Shown here piece by piece: positions 1-6,888 of a DNA stretch of 23,760 bases. Position 1 is the first letter of the stretch. Every line of letters starts with the position of its first letter. The stretch spans positions 1 to 23,760 of the forward strand of contig JBAPTW010000244.1 of NCBI GenBank assembly GCA_049282355.1, written 5' to 3'. Source of the stretch: JAGTVB01 sp049282355. Lineage in GTDB: Bacteria > Pseudomonadota > Gammaproteobacteria > HK1. The notes below the pieces were generated by a model. The model was not told where the DNA came from. It did not search any database and was given only the letters and a program-made list of their open reading frames with translations. The position numbers were made by a program, and so were the translations under genes.

Positions 1-518
1 TGCCGCGAACCGTCGGCACCGGCAATCGTGGCGGCGCCGTAGGGGGAACCGCCCTTCAGCTCCGAGATGTCTGCCAGCTCCGGGCAGGTATAGGGCAAGC
101 CGACGATAATCATTCCGTGATGTGCAAGGGTGTGCCAGAAGGAGGTGATGGTGGTCTCGTTGCCGCCGCCGGTTCCGGTGGAGGTAAACACGCTCGCCAC
201 CTTGCCGACCAGCGTGCCTTTCATCCACATCCCGCCCGTCTGGTCGAGGAAATTGCGCATCTGTGAGGCCATGTTCCCGAAGCGCGTCGGGGTGCCGAAG
301 ATGATGGCGTCATAGTCGCCCAGATCAGCGGGCGAGGCGACCGGTGCGGGCTGCTCCAGTTTGAAGCCCTGCTGCGTTGCGATCTCTTCCGGAACGAGCT
401 CAGGGACACGCTTAATGGCGACTTTTGCTCCAGCGTCGCGCGCCCCGGCGGCGACAGCTTGCGCCAATGTTTCGACATGGCCATAGGTCGAGTAGTAAAG
501 GATGAGTACTTTGGGCAT
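1..518 (-). CDS. wrbA: NAD(P)H:quinone oxidoreductase WrbA, 3' end cut by window edge
   Basis: Flavodoxin-fold FMN enzyme that reduces quinones by two electrons in the cytoplasm, avoiding semiquinone radicals. The protein begins MPKVLILYYSTYGHVETLA, where the YSTYGHVETLA segment is the FMN phosphate loop. It continues through GTPTRFGNMASQMRNFLDQTGG and FTSTGTGGGNETT, both hallmarks of WrbA. About 172 residues are visible of the roughly 200 usual for the family, so only the C-terminus is missing, beyond base 1. The ATG at 518 is preceded by GAGGGG about 8 nt upstream (bases 525-531 on the minus strand), which supports this start. It lies 149 bp downstream of the COG3146 gene on the same strand and could be co-transcribed with it or have its own promoter. 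Family assignment is secure. Confidence 0.95.
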   Translation of the reverse strand, partial: MPKVLILYYSTYGHVETLAQAVAAGARDAGAKVAIKRVPELVPEEIATQQGFKLEQPAPVASPADLGDYDAIIFGTPTRFGNMASQMRNFLDQTGGMWMKGTLVGKVASVFTSTGTGGGNETTITSFWHTLAHHGMIIVGLPYTCPELADISELKGGSPYGAATIAGADGSR

Positions 519-667
519 CTTGGTTCCCCTCGCTATTGAGTGCAATTATTAATTCAGTGACGAACGCCGCAGAGTTCTCGGGTGTCGACAGCTCGGCCGC
601 ATTTATGTTCCCTTTATGGCGTGGGGATTCAGTAGTGGGTTTTCCCCAGAAACGAACGCGCCGGCAC

Positions 668-1915
668 TCAAGCGCGGGCGTCCTGGTCAGCCGAATCATC
701 GAACGTTTGCTTATACGGGCTGTGGCGCCGCATTTCCTGCAAGTAATCCTGCATGTCTATTCGTTCGAGCTCAAGAAAGCGGCCGATAGCGCTTCGAAAC
801 CGGGGATCGGCGATCCAATGAGCCGACCAGGTAGCCGTAGGCAGAAAACCGCGGCTCACCTTGTACTCGCCCTGAGCGCCGGGCTCAAAGCGACTCAACC
901 CTTGCGCGATGCAATATTCCAGACCCTGGTAATAACAGGTCTCAAAATGCAGGCTGTGGAATGCTTCATTGCATCCCCAGTGGCGGCCGTAGAGGGTTTC
1001 GGTACCTCGCAGGTTGAAGGCGGCGGCAACGATTTGGCGACCCAAGTAAGCCAATACGAGCAGCAGGTTTTCTCCCATGGTGGCGGCGATTTCTTGAAAG
1101 AAACCCAATGACAGCGTGGGAATTCCTCCTCGTCGGCGAAAGGTTGAACAATAGAGCTGATGGAAAATCGCCCATTGCGCGGTGCTTACCTCGGCGCCGG
1201 TCAATAGACGCAAGTGAATGCCCGACTCCCGCACCCGGCGTCGCTCGCGGTTCACGTTTTTGCGTTTATGAGCGGAAAAACGACTGAGCAGATCTTCGAA
1301 GCTACGGTAGCCTCGATTGTGCCAGTGAAATTGGCAGCCCAGACGGCGCAACAAGCCGAGCTGCTCCAGCCACTGAGTTTCCGGCTCCGTGGTAAACAGC
1401 CAGTGCAGGGAGGAGATGCCCCCTTCCTCGGTAAGCCGTAGCGCACCGTTGATGAGATGTTCCGCGTAAAGCGCTCGGAGCGGGGTGTCTTCGGTCAAGA
1501 TGCGCGAGCCGGTCGCCGGTGTATAAGGGGAAGCAATCACTAACTTTGGGTAATAAGGGATGCCCGCGCGATGAAACGCGTCCGCCCACGACCAATCGAA
1601 AACGAATTCACCGTAGGAATTGAATTTGAGGTAGCAAGGGGCTGCCGCGACCAACTTGCCCTGGCGATCCTGCAATGTCAGATGCTGGGGCACCCAACCG
1701 TACTTTTCACCCACGCCGCCTTGATGTTCTAGAGCGGCGAGAAACTCATGGCGCAGGAAGGGACAGTCGGTACCGGCCAAACGGTTCCACTGCGCAGGCG
1801 CAATCGTGTCGATGCTCGAGTGCGTGCGGATCGAGAGATCCCGGGTGGAGGCGACGGCAGCGGCATCGGTTTCCAAGTCTGTTTTACTCCCGTGAACCTG
1901 GACGCTGATTTGCAT
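668..1915 (-). CDS. COG3146 / DUF482 FemAB-like GNAT acyltransferase family protein
   Basis: About 415 residues of the family called 'peptidogalycan biosynthesis protein' or GNAT N-acetyltransferase (COG3146, FemAB-like double GNAT fold). Recognisable blocks are WNRLAGTDCPFLRHEFLAALE near the N-terminus, the basic segment KRKNVNRERRRVRESGI mid-protein, and near the C-terminus CYYQGLEYCIAQGLSRFEPGAQGEYKVSRG (written here as parts of one conserved stretch) followed by a SAHW motif. By analogy with FemAB it may transfer an acyl or aminoacyl group, but the substrate is not known. No signal peptide or membrane segment is visible. The start is uncertain: an in-frame TTG lies 12 codons upstream at 1951, but the ATG at 1915 is preferred; neither has a clear Shine-Dalgarno. 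It diverges from phaC across about 200 bp. Confidence 0.85.
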   Translation of the reverse strand: MQISVQVHGSKTDLETDAAAVASTRDLSIRTHSSIDTIAPAQWNRLAGTDCPFLRHEFLAALEHQGGVGEKYGWVPQHLTLQDRQGKLVAAAPCYLKFNSYGEFVFDWSWADAFHRAGIPYYPKLVIASPYTPATGSRILTEDTPLRALYAEHLINGALRLTEEGGISSLHWLFTTEPETQWLEQLGLLRRLGCQFHWHNRGYRSFEDLLSRFSAHKRKNVNRERRRVRESGIHLRLLTGAEVSTAQWAIFHQLYCSTFRRRGGIPTLSLGFFQEIAATMGENLLLVLAYLGRQIVAAAFNLRGTETLYGRHWGCNEAFHSLHFETCYYQGLEYCIAQGLSRFEPGAQGEYKVSRGFLPTATWSAHWIADPRFRSAIGRFLELERIDMQDYLQEMRRHSPYKQTFDDSADQDARA

Positions 1916-2061
1916 AAATTTTGTGACGAAAGGCGATACAGAACAAACCAATGGGGTGGATTGTACTGCAGGCGCCGTCTGCAGGATCGATGAAAAAAGC
2001 CGCCGCGTGCAGTAAGGCTGTTACATAATGCGGCTACGCTCAAACGCAAGTGATTTGGGGC

Positions 2062-2090
2062 TTGAATGCGCGCATGGTGCGGTGCACAAT
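2062..2090 (+). promoter_or_regulatory. candidate sigma70 promoter of phaC
   Basis: TTGAAT (2062-2067) and CACAAT (2085-2090) are separated by exactly 17 bp, each matching 4 of 6 consensus bases. Transcription would begin near 2097, giving a leader of about 30 nt before phaC. This rests on motif spacing alone. Confidence 0.35.
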
Positions 2091-2125
2091 AGAGCTAATC
2101 TTCGCGAGAGATAGAAATCCAGACC

Positions 2126-3865
2126 ATGAAACAAACTCCTGATGTCGCTACCACCACGCCGATCGATCGTCTCTTTCATGCGCAACTCGGCAGGCTCACC
2201 TTCGGCTTGTCACCGGCCGCAATGCTGCTGACGTACCTCGACTGGTCTGTTCACCTCCTGTTTTCGCCTGGCAAGCAGGCTGAGCTGCTGCAAAAATCAC
2301 GGCGCAAGGCGGCCCGCTTCTCTATGTACGCGCTCAAGGCCGCGGTTAAACCCGGCACGCCTCCCGTTATCGAACCGCTACCTCAAGACCGCCGCTTTCG
2401 TGATCCGGCGTGGCAGCGGTGGCCGTTTAATCTCCTCTACCAAGGGTTTCTGCTCAACCAGCAGCTTTGGTTCAATGCAACAACGGGCATTCGAGGGGTC
2501 TCCCGGCGCCACGAAATGACCGTAACCTTCATGACACGGCAGCTTCTCGACATGTTTTCGCCCTCTAACTTTCCTTTCACCAACCCGGAAGTGCTGCAGG
2601 CGACATTCCGAGAGGGCGGCCTCAATTTGCTGCGGGGCGCAATGTATTTTATCGAGGATCAAGAGCGAAGGCTGACCGACGAAGACCCCCCTGGCACGGA
2701 GAATTACCAGGTCGGCAAGGACGTGGCGATCACGCCTGGAAAGGTGGTCTACCGTAACCGCCTCATTGAGCTCATTCAGTACAGTCCCACGACAGACCAA
2801 GTCTGGCGCGAGCCGGTGCTGATGGTTTCCGCTTGGATGATGAAGTACTACATCATGGATTTATCGCCCGATAACTCAATGGTGAAGTATCTTGTGGATC
2901 GTGGGCATACCGTGTTCATGATCTCATGGAAGAACCCGGGCGTAGATGATCACGACCTGGATATGGAAGACTACCGCAGCAGCGGGGTGATGGATGCGCT
3001 CGATGCCGTATCGGCTATCGTGCCCGACACGAAAATCCATGCCGTGGGTTATTGCCTGGGTGGCATCATTCTCACCATCGCGGCGGCCGCCATGGGCCGG
3101 GAGCGCGATGAGCGACTGGCGAGTATCACCTTGTTTACCACCCTCGCAGACTTCAACGAGCCCGGTGAGATGGCTGTGTTCGTTGACCCCAGCGAGGTTT
3201 CTTACCTCGAAGACATGATGTGGGAGCGGGGGTATCTGGATGCAAAGCAGGCCGCGGGAACCTTTCTGTTGCTTCGTTCCCGAGATCTTATTTGGTCCAA
3301 GATGGTTCACAACTACCTCCTGGGAAAACGTGAGCCGATGTTCGACCTCATGGCATGGAACGCCGACGGTACGCGCATGCCTTATCGCATGCATTCGCAG
3401 CTCCTGCGGCGGTTATTCCTGAACAACGATCTCTGGGACGGGCGTTATCAAGTTGACGGCAGGCCTATCGCCATTGGCGATATTCACGCGCCGATATTCG
3501 CGGTAGCCGCCACCGCTGATCACGTGGCACCCTGGCGCTCGATGTACAAATTGCACCTGCAGACCGACGCCGATGAGGTCACCTTCGTGCTCACCAGCGG
3601 AGGTCACAACGTTGGAATCGTCAATCCGCCGGGCCCAAAGGCGCGCGATTATCAGATGGCGACCAGTGAGGAAGAGGATCGGTATGTGGATCCGGATACC
3701 TGGCTTGCCACCGCGCCCCACTATGAGGGTTCTTGGTGGCCGGCGTGGGAGCGATGGTTAAGCGAGCGATCGACCGAGCAATCTGAGCCGCCCCCGATGG
3801 GTAATCGTGACAGAGGCTATAGGCCGCTCATCGACGCGCCGGGATCATACGTGCTCGCGGAGTAA
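2126..3865 (+). CDS. phaC: poly(3-hydroxyalkanoate) synthase, class I-like PhaC
   Basis: Polymerises (R)-3-hydroxyacyl-CoA into polyhydroxyalkanoate storage granules. At 579 residues it has class I length. The N-terminal PhaC domain contains FRDPAWQRWPFNLLYQGFLL (residues about 92-111). The C-terminal alpha/beta-hydrolase core carries the lipase-like box GYCLGG with nucleophile Cys310, Asp465 in ATADHVAPW and His494 in SGGHNVGIV, completing the Cys-Asp-His triad. The motif SWKNPGVDDHDLDMEDY is also typical. No phaA, phaB, phaR, phaE or phasin gene is visible nearby, so precursor supply must come from elsewhere. A class III enzyme would be shorter (about 355 residues) and need PhaE, so class I is favoured. 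The Shine-Dalgarno is weak (GAGAG about 15 nt before the ATG). An alpha/beta hydrolase gene follows on the same strand. Confidence 0.95.
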   Translation: MKQTPDVATTTPIDRLFHAQLGRLTFGLSPAAMLLTYLDWSVHLLFSPGKQAELLQKSRRKAARFSMYALKAAVKPGTPPVIEPLPQDRRFRDPAWQRWPFNLLYQGFLLNQQLWFNATTGIRGVSRRHEMTVTFMTRQLLDMFSPSNFPFTNPEVLQATFREGGLNLLRGAMYFIEDQERRLTDEDPPGTENYQVGKDVAITPGKVVYRNRLIELIQYSPTTDQVWREPVLMVSAWMMKYYIMDLSPDNSMVKYLVDRGHTVFMISWKNPGVDDHDLDMEDYRSSGVMDALDAVSAIVPDTKIHAVGYCLGGIILTIAAAAMGRERDERLASITLFTTLADFNEPGEMAVFVDPSEVSYLEDMMWERGYLDAKQAAGTFLLLRSRDLIWSKMVHNYLLGKREPMFDLMAWNADGTRMPYRMHSQLLRRLFLNNDLWDGRYQVDGRPIAIGDIHAPIFAVAATADHVAPWRSMYKLHLQTDADEVTFVLTSGGHNVGIVNPPGPKARDYQMATSEEEDRYVDPDTWLATAPHYEGSWWPAWERWLSERSTEQSEPPPMGNRDRGYRPLIDAPGSYVLAE

Positions 3866-3999
3866 GCAGTCGCGTCACCGGGGAGGCCGGTCGAGCACAG
3901 CCTTTTGGGGGCGCTGGCTTCGTCTTGGCTGATGACGGCTCGCCACCGGTTTCAGAGGCGTCCATAAAGAAGATTGTGCTAAGCCAGAGCACACAGTCG

Positions 4000-4896
4000 A
4001 TGATTGTTCACCGTTCACGACAGACGATTCCGCCGACGCGCTGTGGTTTTCTCAAGGCCGACCAACGTCAGGTCTACTGGGAATACTACGGCCAACAGGA
4101 TCGCGAGGCCGTCGCGCTGCTCAATGGGTTGGCCATGAGCACAGAATCGTGGCAGTCATTCCTGCCTCTGTTACTGGATGAATACGACGTCTTGCTCTTT
4201 GACTATCTGGGGCAAGGGCAGTCGTCCCGCGAGAACGAAGCCTACTTCATTCCGAGTTTTTGTGGCTACTTGCAGGGTATCCTCGAAACGCTGTCGATTT
4301 CAAAGATTCATCTCATGGGGATCTCGTATGGGGGGTTTGTGGCGCTCGACTTTGCGCGTCTCTATCAGGAGCGGCTCTTCAGCCTTACGCTCTCCGGGAT
4401 TTTGCTCACCCACGAGGAGCTGTTCCGGATGTATCAGGATCTCTCCCTTCGTTTCTATCGCGCGGGACCGGAGGGCTTTGAGCTCTACACCCATTATCTC
4501 TACGAAAAAATCTTTGGTGAGACCTTCGTGCGCAGCGCTAAGGACCACCTCGAGCCCATGCGGCAGAATTTTCATGAACGCTACAAAGATCATGTTTATT
4601 GTCTGATCCGGCTCACCGAAGCCCAAGATCCGTTCTTCGGTTCTTTGGGTGAGAATTTAGAAGGCTACCGGGGCATCAAAATACCCATCTTGGTCATGAC
4701 CGGTGCAGAGGATCGGGTGATTCTTCCAAGTATTCAGCAAAAAATCGGCAATATTTTGCCCCATGCTCGCTGGCAGGGGATTGCCGATGCAGGCCACGTC
4801 GTGTATCTGGAGAAACCAGACGTATTCTTTGGAAACCTGAAAGCATTCCTGCGCCAGGGGGCCGAGACTAGGAAAACCCCTGGCAACGACGCATGA
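4000..4896 (+). CDS. alpha/beta-fold hydrolase downstream of phaC
   Basis: Single-domain serine hydrolase. Counting from an upstream in-frame TTG at 3925, the triad is Ser134 in the nucleophile elbow MGISYGG, Asp263 in MTGAEDRV and His291 in DAGHVVYLEKP. The early LLNGLAMSTESW is the usual oxyanion strand followed by cap entry. It lies 134 bp after phaC, so an operon and a role in hydroxyacyl or polymer metabolism are reasonable inferences. Sequence alone cannot separate a depolymerase or oligomer hydrolase from a generic esterase or enol-lactonase-like enzyme. Start choice: the ATG at 4000 gives about 298 residues and fits the family; the TTG at 3925 would add 25 poorly characterised residues. 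No signal peptide is seen, so it is probably cytoplasmic. Confidence 0.85.
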   Translation: MIVHRSRQTIPPTRCGFLKADQRQVYWEYYGQQDREAVALLNGLAMSTESWQSFLPLLLDEYDVLLFDYLGQGQSSRENEAYFIPSFCGYLQGILETLSISKIHLMGISYGGFVALDFARLYQERLFSLTLSGILLTHEELFRMYQDLSLRFYRAGPEGFELYTHYLYEKIFGETFVRSAKDHLEPMRQNFHERYKDHVYCLIRLTEAQDPFFGSLGENLEGYRGIKIPILVMTGAEDRVILPSIQQKIGNILPHARWQGIADAGHVVYLEKPDVFFGNLKAFLRQGAETRKTPGNDA

Positions 4897-4939
4897 GCTG
4901 GGGGTGCCGTCGGGACAACGACAGTGGCATGGCCCCACT

Positions 4940-4978
4940 GCGAGCACGCGCTTCGACTCGGTGCTCGCCGCACTTTTA
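4940..4978 (+). terminator. candidate hairpin terminator after the phaC-hydrolase pair
   Basis: GCGAGCAC (4940-4947) pairs perfectly with GTGCTCGC (4961-4968) across a 13-nt loop. A short T run (CACTTTTAAC) follows a few bases later. The loop is long and the T tract short, so this is only a possible intrinsic terminator about 44 bp after the hydrolase stop. Confidence 0.35.
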
Positions 4979-5078
4979 ACACCCCTCTAAGCGGTTTGTT
5001 TCAACAGATGCCTCGCGGCCACCCGGGGAATCTAGAGCGACAGGCGAGTAACCGCGACAGGCATGACTCAAGGCGGTG

Positions 5079-5483
5079 CTAGTCTTCCAGCCCTTGCTGT
5101 TCCGCCTCGAAAATAAAGCTGGCGATCTCATGCAAGCCATCTCGCTGGGCACACTGGGCAATTTCGGACCACGGCGCTTGGCGGTCGATGGCGGCAGCGG
5201 TCTCACAGCTGTCAGGCAGATGCTTTCGAAAGTCGCGAACGTGCTCTTCAGCAACGGTGTCGATGGCGGGCTCGGTTGCCGCTGTGGGTTCACTCGCAAA
5301 GCGCTCTTCTTCAGCTACAAAGATGGCTTTTGAAATGTAGTGGAGACCCTCTTTCTCGGCGGTCTGAGAGATGTCTGTCCAGGAGGCGCCCCGCTTGATG
5401 GCTGCCGCCGTCTCGCTACTCTCGGGAAGTTCTTTGGAATAGAGATCAAGAAGCTCGTCTGTGTGTTTACTAACGTCCACCAT
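5079..5483 (-). CDS. unrecognised protein made of two copies of a ~50-residue repeat
   Basis: I do not recognise a named family. The 134-residue protein contains the same unit twice, at residues about 9-60 and 79-130, exactly 70 residues apart. The shared pattern is LP-x-S-x-ETAAAI-x-R-x-A-x-W-x-x-I-x-Q-x-A-x3-GLH-x-I-x3-IF-x-AE, with 23 of 42 aligned positions identical. The units look alpha-helical and acidic and are joined by a linker of about 18 residues rich in A, T, E and P. No signal peptide, membrane segment or cysteine motif is seen, so it is probably soluble and cytoplasmic. The start at 5483 is chosen because AGGA sits 8-9 nt upstream; an earlier in-frame ATG at 5498 lacks good spacing. 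It stands alone between an alpha/beta hydrolase (opposite strand) and the DUF4399 genes. Confidence 0.75.
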   Translation of the reverse strand: MVDVSKHTDELLDLYSKELPESSETAAAIKRGASWTDISQTAEKEGLHYISKAIFVAEEERFASEPTAATEPAIDTVAEEHVRDFRKHLPDSCETAAAIDRQAPWSEIAQCAQRDGLHEIASFIFEAEQQGLED

Positions 5484-5576
5484 TTGAGTTTTCCTCATCT
5501 TCTCTAGTCATTCTAACTTTGAGTGGGTCGTAATTCGTTTCAGCGATAGTGGTTCCCGGTTGTATGGATAACCTGC

Positions 5577-5606
5577 CTATACGAACACGGACTATACGAA
5601 CACGGA
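5577..5606. repeat. exact 15-bp tandem duplication
   Basis: CTATACGAACACGGA occurs twice head to tail, at 5577-5591 and 5592-5606. It lies in the intergenic space upstream of the two-repeat protein gene and downstream of the DUF4399 genes. It is probably a slippage duplication; no function is evident. Confidence 0.85.
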
Positions 5607-5674
5607 CTTCTGATCATGGCGCATAATGACGTCCTGTTATCAACTTCAGTAGGACCCGCTATAAGTGACCGTTA

Positions 5675-6100
5675 CTATTTGGCATAGACGGTGATCTTTT
5701 TTGAATAAACCGCTGGTTTATGGGGCCTATGATTGTCGTCTGCTAGCAACAACTGCAGTGTGTGTTTTCCAGGAGGAAGCTCAAGCAGCGTCTCGGTCTC
5801 GCCCCCCCCGAAGTGCAAGTGGTTGCGGTCCGAGGGGATTTCTTCGTCCAGGGGGGGCAGGTCGGTGTCGATCAGTAGGTGGTGATGGCCCGTGTTGGCA
5901 TGCTTCACGCCCGCTGGGGCGACTCCCATGTGGCGCAGCCCGAACCACACGCGAAATGGTTTATTTGCCTCAAGCTCCTCTCCGTCATTCGGCCAGCCGA
6001 TGTAGACATAGGCGTTGGCCGGCGCCGGGGTTGCATCGGCGAGAACGAGGCTCGCAGCAAGAACCATGAGACCCCCGACGGCAATGACGAATTTTTTCAT
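5675..6100 (-). CDS. exported DUF4399 protein, copy A
   Basis: A 141-residue protein with a clear Sec signal peptide (MKKFVIAVGGLMVLAASLVLADA). The mature part is a DUF4399 domain of unknown function, predicted periplasmic. Conserved elements are VYIGWPNDGEEL, TGHHHLLIDTDLPPLDEEIP, SDRNHLHFGGGETET and PGKHTLQLLLADDNHRPH. The many conserved histidines (HHH, NHLH, KH, NH, PH) suggest metal or ligand binding, which is inference. The ATG at 6100 has AGGA about 9 nt upstream. It follows a second DUF4399 gene on the same strand after 48 bp, so the two are probably one transcript. Confidence 0.9.
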   Translation of the reverse strand: MKKFVIAVGGLMVLAASLVLADATPAPANAYVYIGWPNDGEELEANKPFRVWFGLRHMGVAPAGVKHANTGHHHLLIDTDLPPLDEEIPSDRNHLHFGGGETETLLELPPGKHTLQLLLADDNHRPHKPAVYSKKITVYAK

Positions 6101-6148
6101 GGCTGATGTCCTGTTGATCCAAGATGATCCTCGCCGCGGCGCTCTGCC

Positions 6149-6577
6149 CTAGGGCACGCTGATGGTAATTTTTTTTGAGTATAATGGGGGCTCGTGCGGG
6201 GTGTGATTTTGATCCCCAAGTAGCAGCTGCAGCGTGTGCTTACCGGGCGAGAGCCCCTCCAGCCTCGCTTCTGTCTCACCGCCTCCATAGTGCAGATGAT
6301 TGCGGTCGGATGGGATAGGCTCGTCCAGGGGGGGCAGATCGGTGTCGAGGAGTAGATGATGATGCCCGGTGCCGCTGCGCGCTACCCCCGCGGGGCAGAC
6401 CCCCGCCCCTCGAAGCCCCATCCGGACCCACAGGTTTCCGCCGGGAATCACTTGGCCATCCCTAGGCCAGAGGATATAGACCTGCGCACCTTCGGGTGCC
6501 GGGGTGCGTTCCGCGGCTGCGCTCGGCCAACAAGCCAGCGCAACAATAACCGTCAATAATGCATGAGCGCTTTTCAT
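6149..6577 (-). CDS. exported DUF4399 protein, copy B
   Basis: A 142-residue paralogue of the downstream gene, with signal peptide MKSAHALLTVIVALACWPSA cleaved near AAAER. The core TGHHHLLLDTDLPPLDEPIP, SDRNHLHYGGGETEARLE and PGKHTLQLLLGDQNHTPH is nearly identical to copy A, while signal peptides and linkers differ. That pattern fits an old tandem duplication with the histidine-rich core under selection. Start choice: GGGGAGG lies 8-9 nt before the ATG at 6577, whereas an in-frame upstream codon at 6616 would place residues ahead of the signal peptide. It is the first gene of the two-gene DUF4399 unit. Function is unknown. Confidence 0.9.
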   Translation of the reverse strand: MKSAHALLTVIVALACWPSAAAERTPAPEGAQVYILWPRDGQVIPGGNLWVRMGLRGAGVCPAGVARSGTGHHHLLLDTDLPPLDEPIPSDRNHLHYGGGETEARLEGLSPGKHTLQLLLGDQNHTPHEPPLYSKKITISVP

Positions 6578-6888
6578 GGCGATACGCCTCCCCGAAAACC
6601 ATGAACATTGCCACACGACTCTAGCACACGCAATAGCCGCCGTATACGTGGGTAGGTAGGGGTATCGAGGAGGCCAGAATAACCTTCTATACTTTATACC
6701 AATAATTTTCGTTAGTTGAGCTACCCTTGAGAGCCGTGGTGTCGTAGATCGGTTTTGCCCCTATTGGCTTGTCTGCCGCCGGCTGGCCTGGTGGCATATC
6801 CGTTGGGATAGAGTCCATCAGTTTTCTACCGCGTCTTGATGCCGACGAAGTAAGATTGGTGACCGAACATGACATGTAGGAGCAATTT
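6578..6888. other. 311-bp divergent intergenic region (DUF4399 / caspase gene)
   Basis: This region separates two divergently transcribed units, so it must hold both promoters. I could not pick a convincing -35/-10 pair for either. At its right end AGGAG (6879-6883 region) forms the Shine-Dalgarno of the caspase gene. A 43-codon minus-strand reading frame (6687-6818) is possible but unsupported. No repeat or RNA gene is seen. Confidence 0.5.

Noticed and set aside
3870..3895. ACCGG-GGAGG-CCGGT hairpin just after phaC as a terminator
   Set aside because: The stem is only 5 bp and no T tract follows; the downstream hydrolase is on the same strand.
6687..6818. Possible 43-codon minus-strand gene upstream of the caspase gene
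   Set aside because: It has no clear ribosome site, no recognisable similarity and low-complexity content; it may simply be an open frame in promoter DNA.
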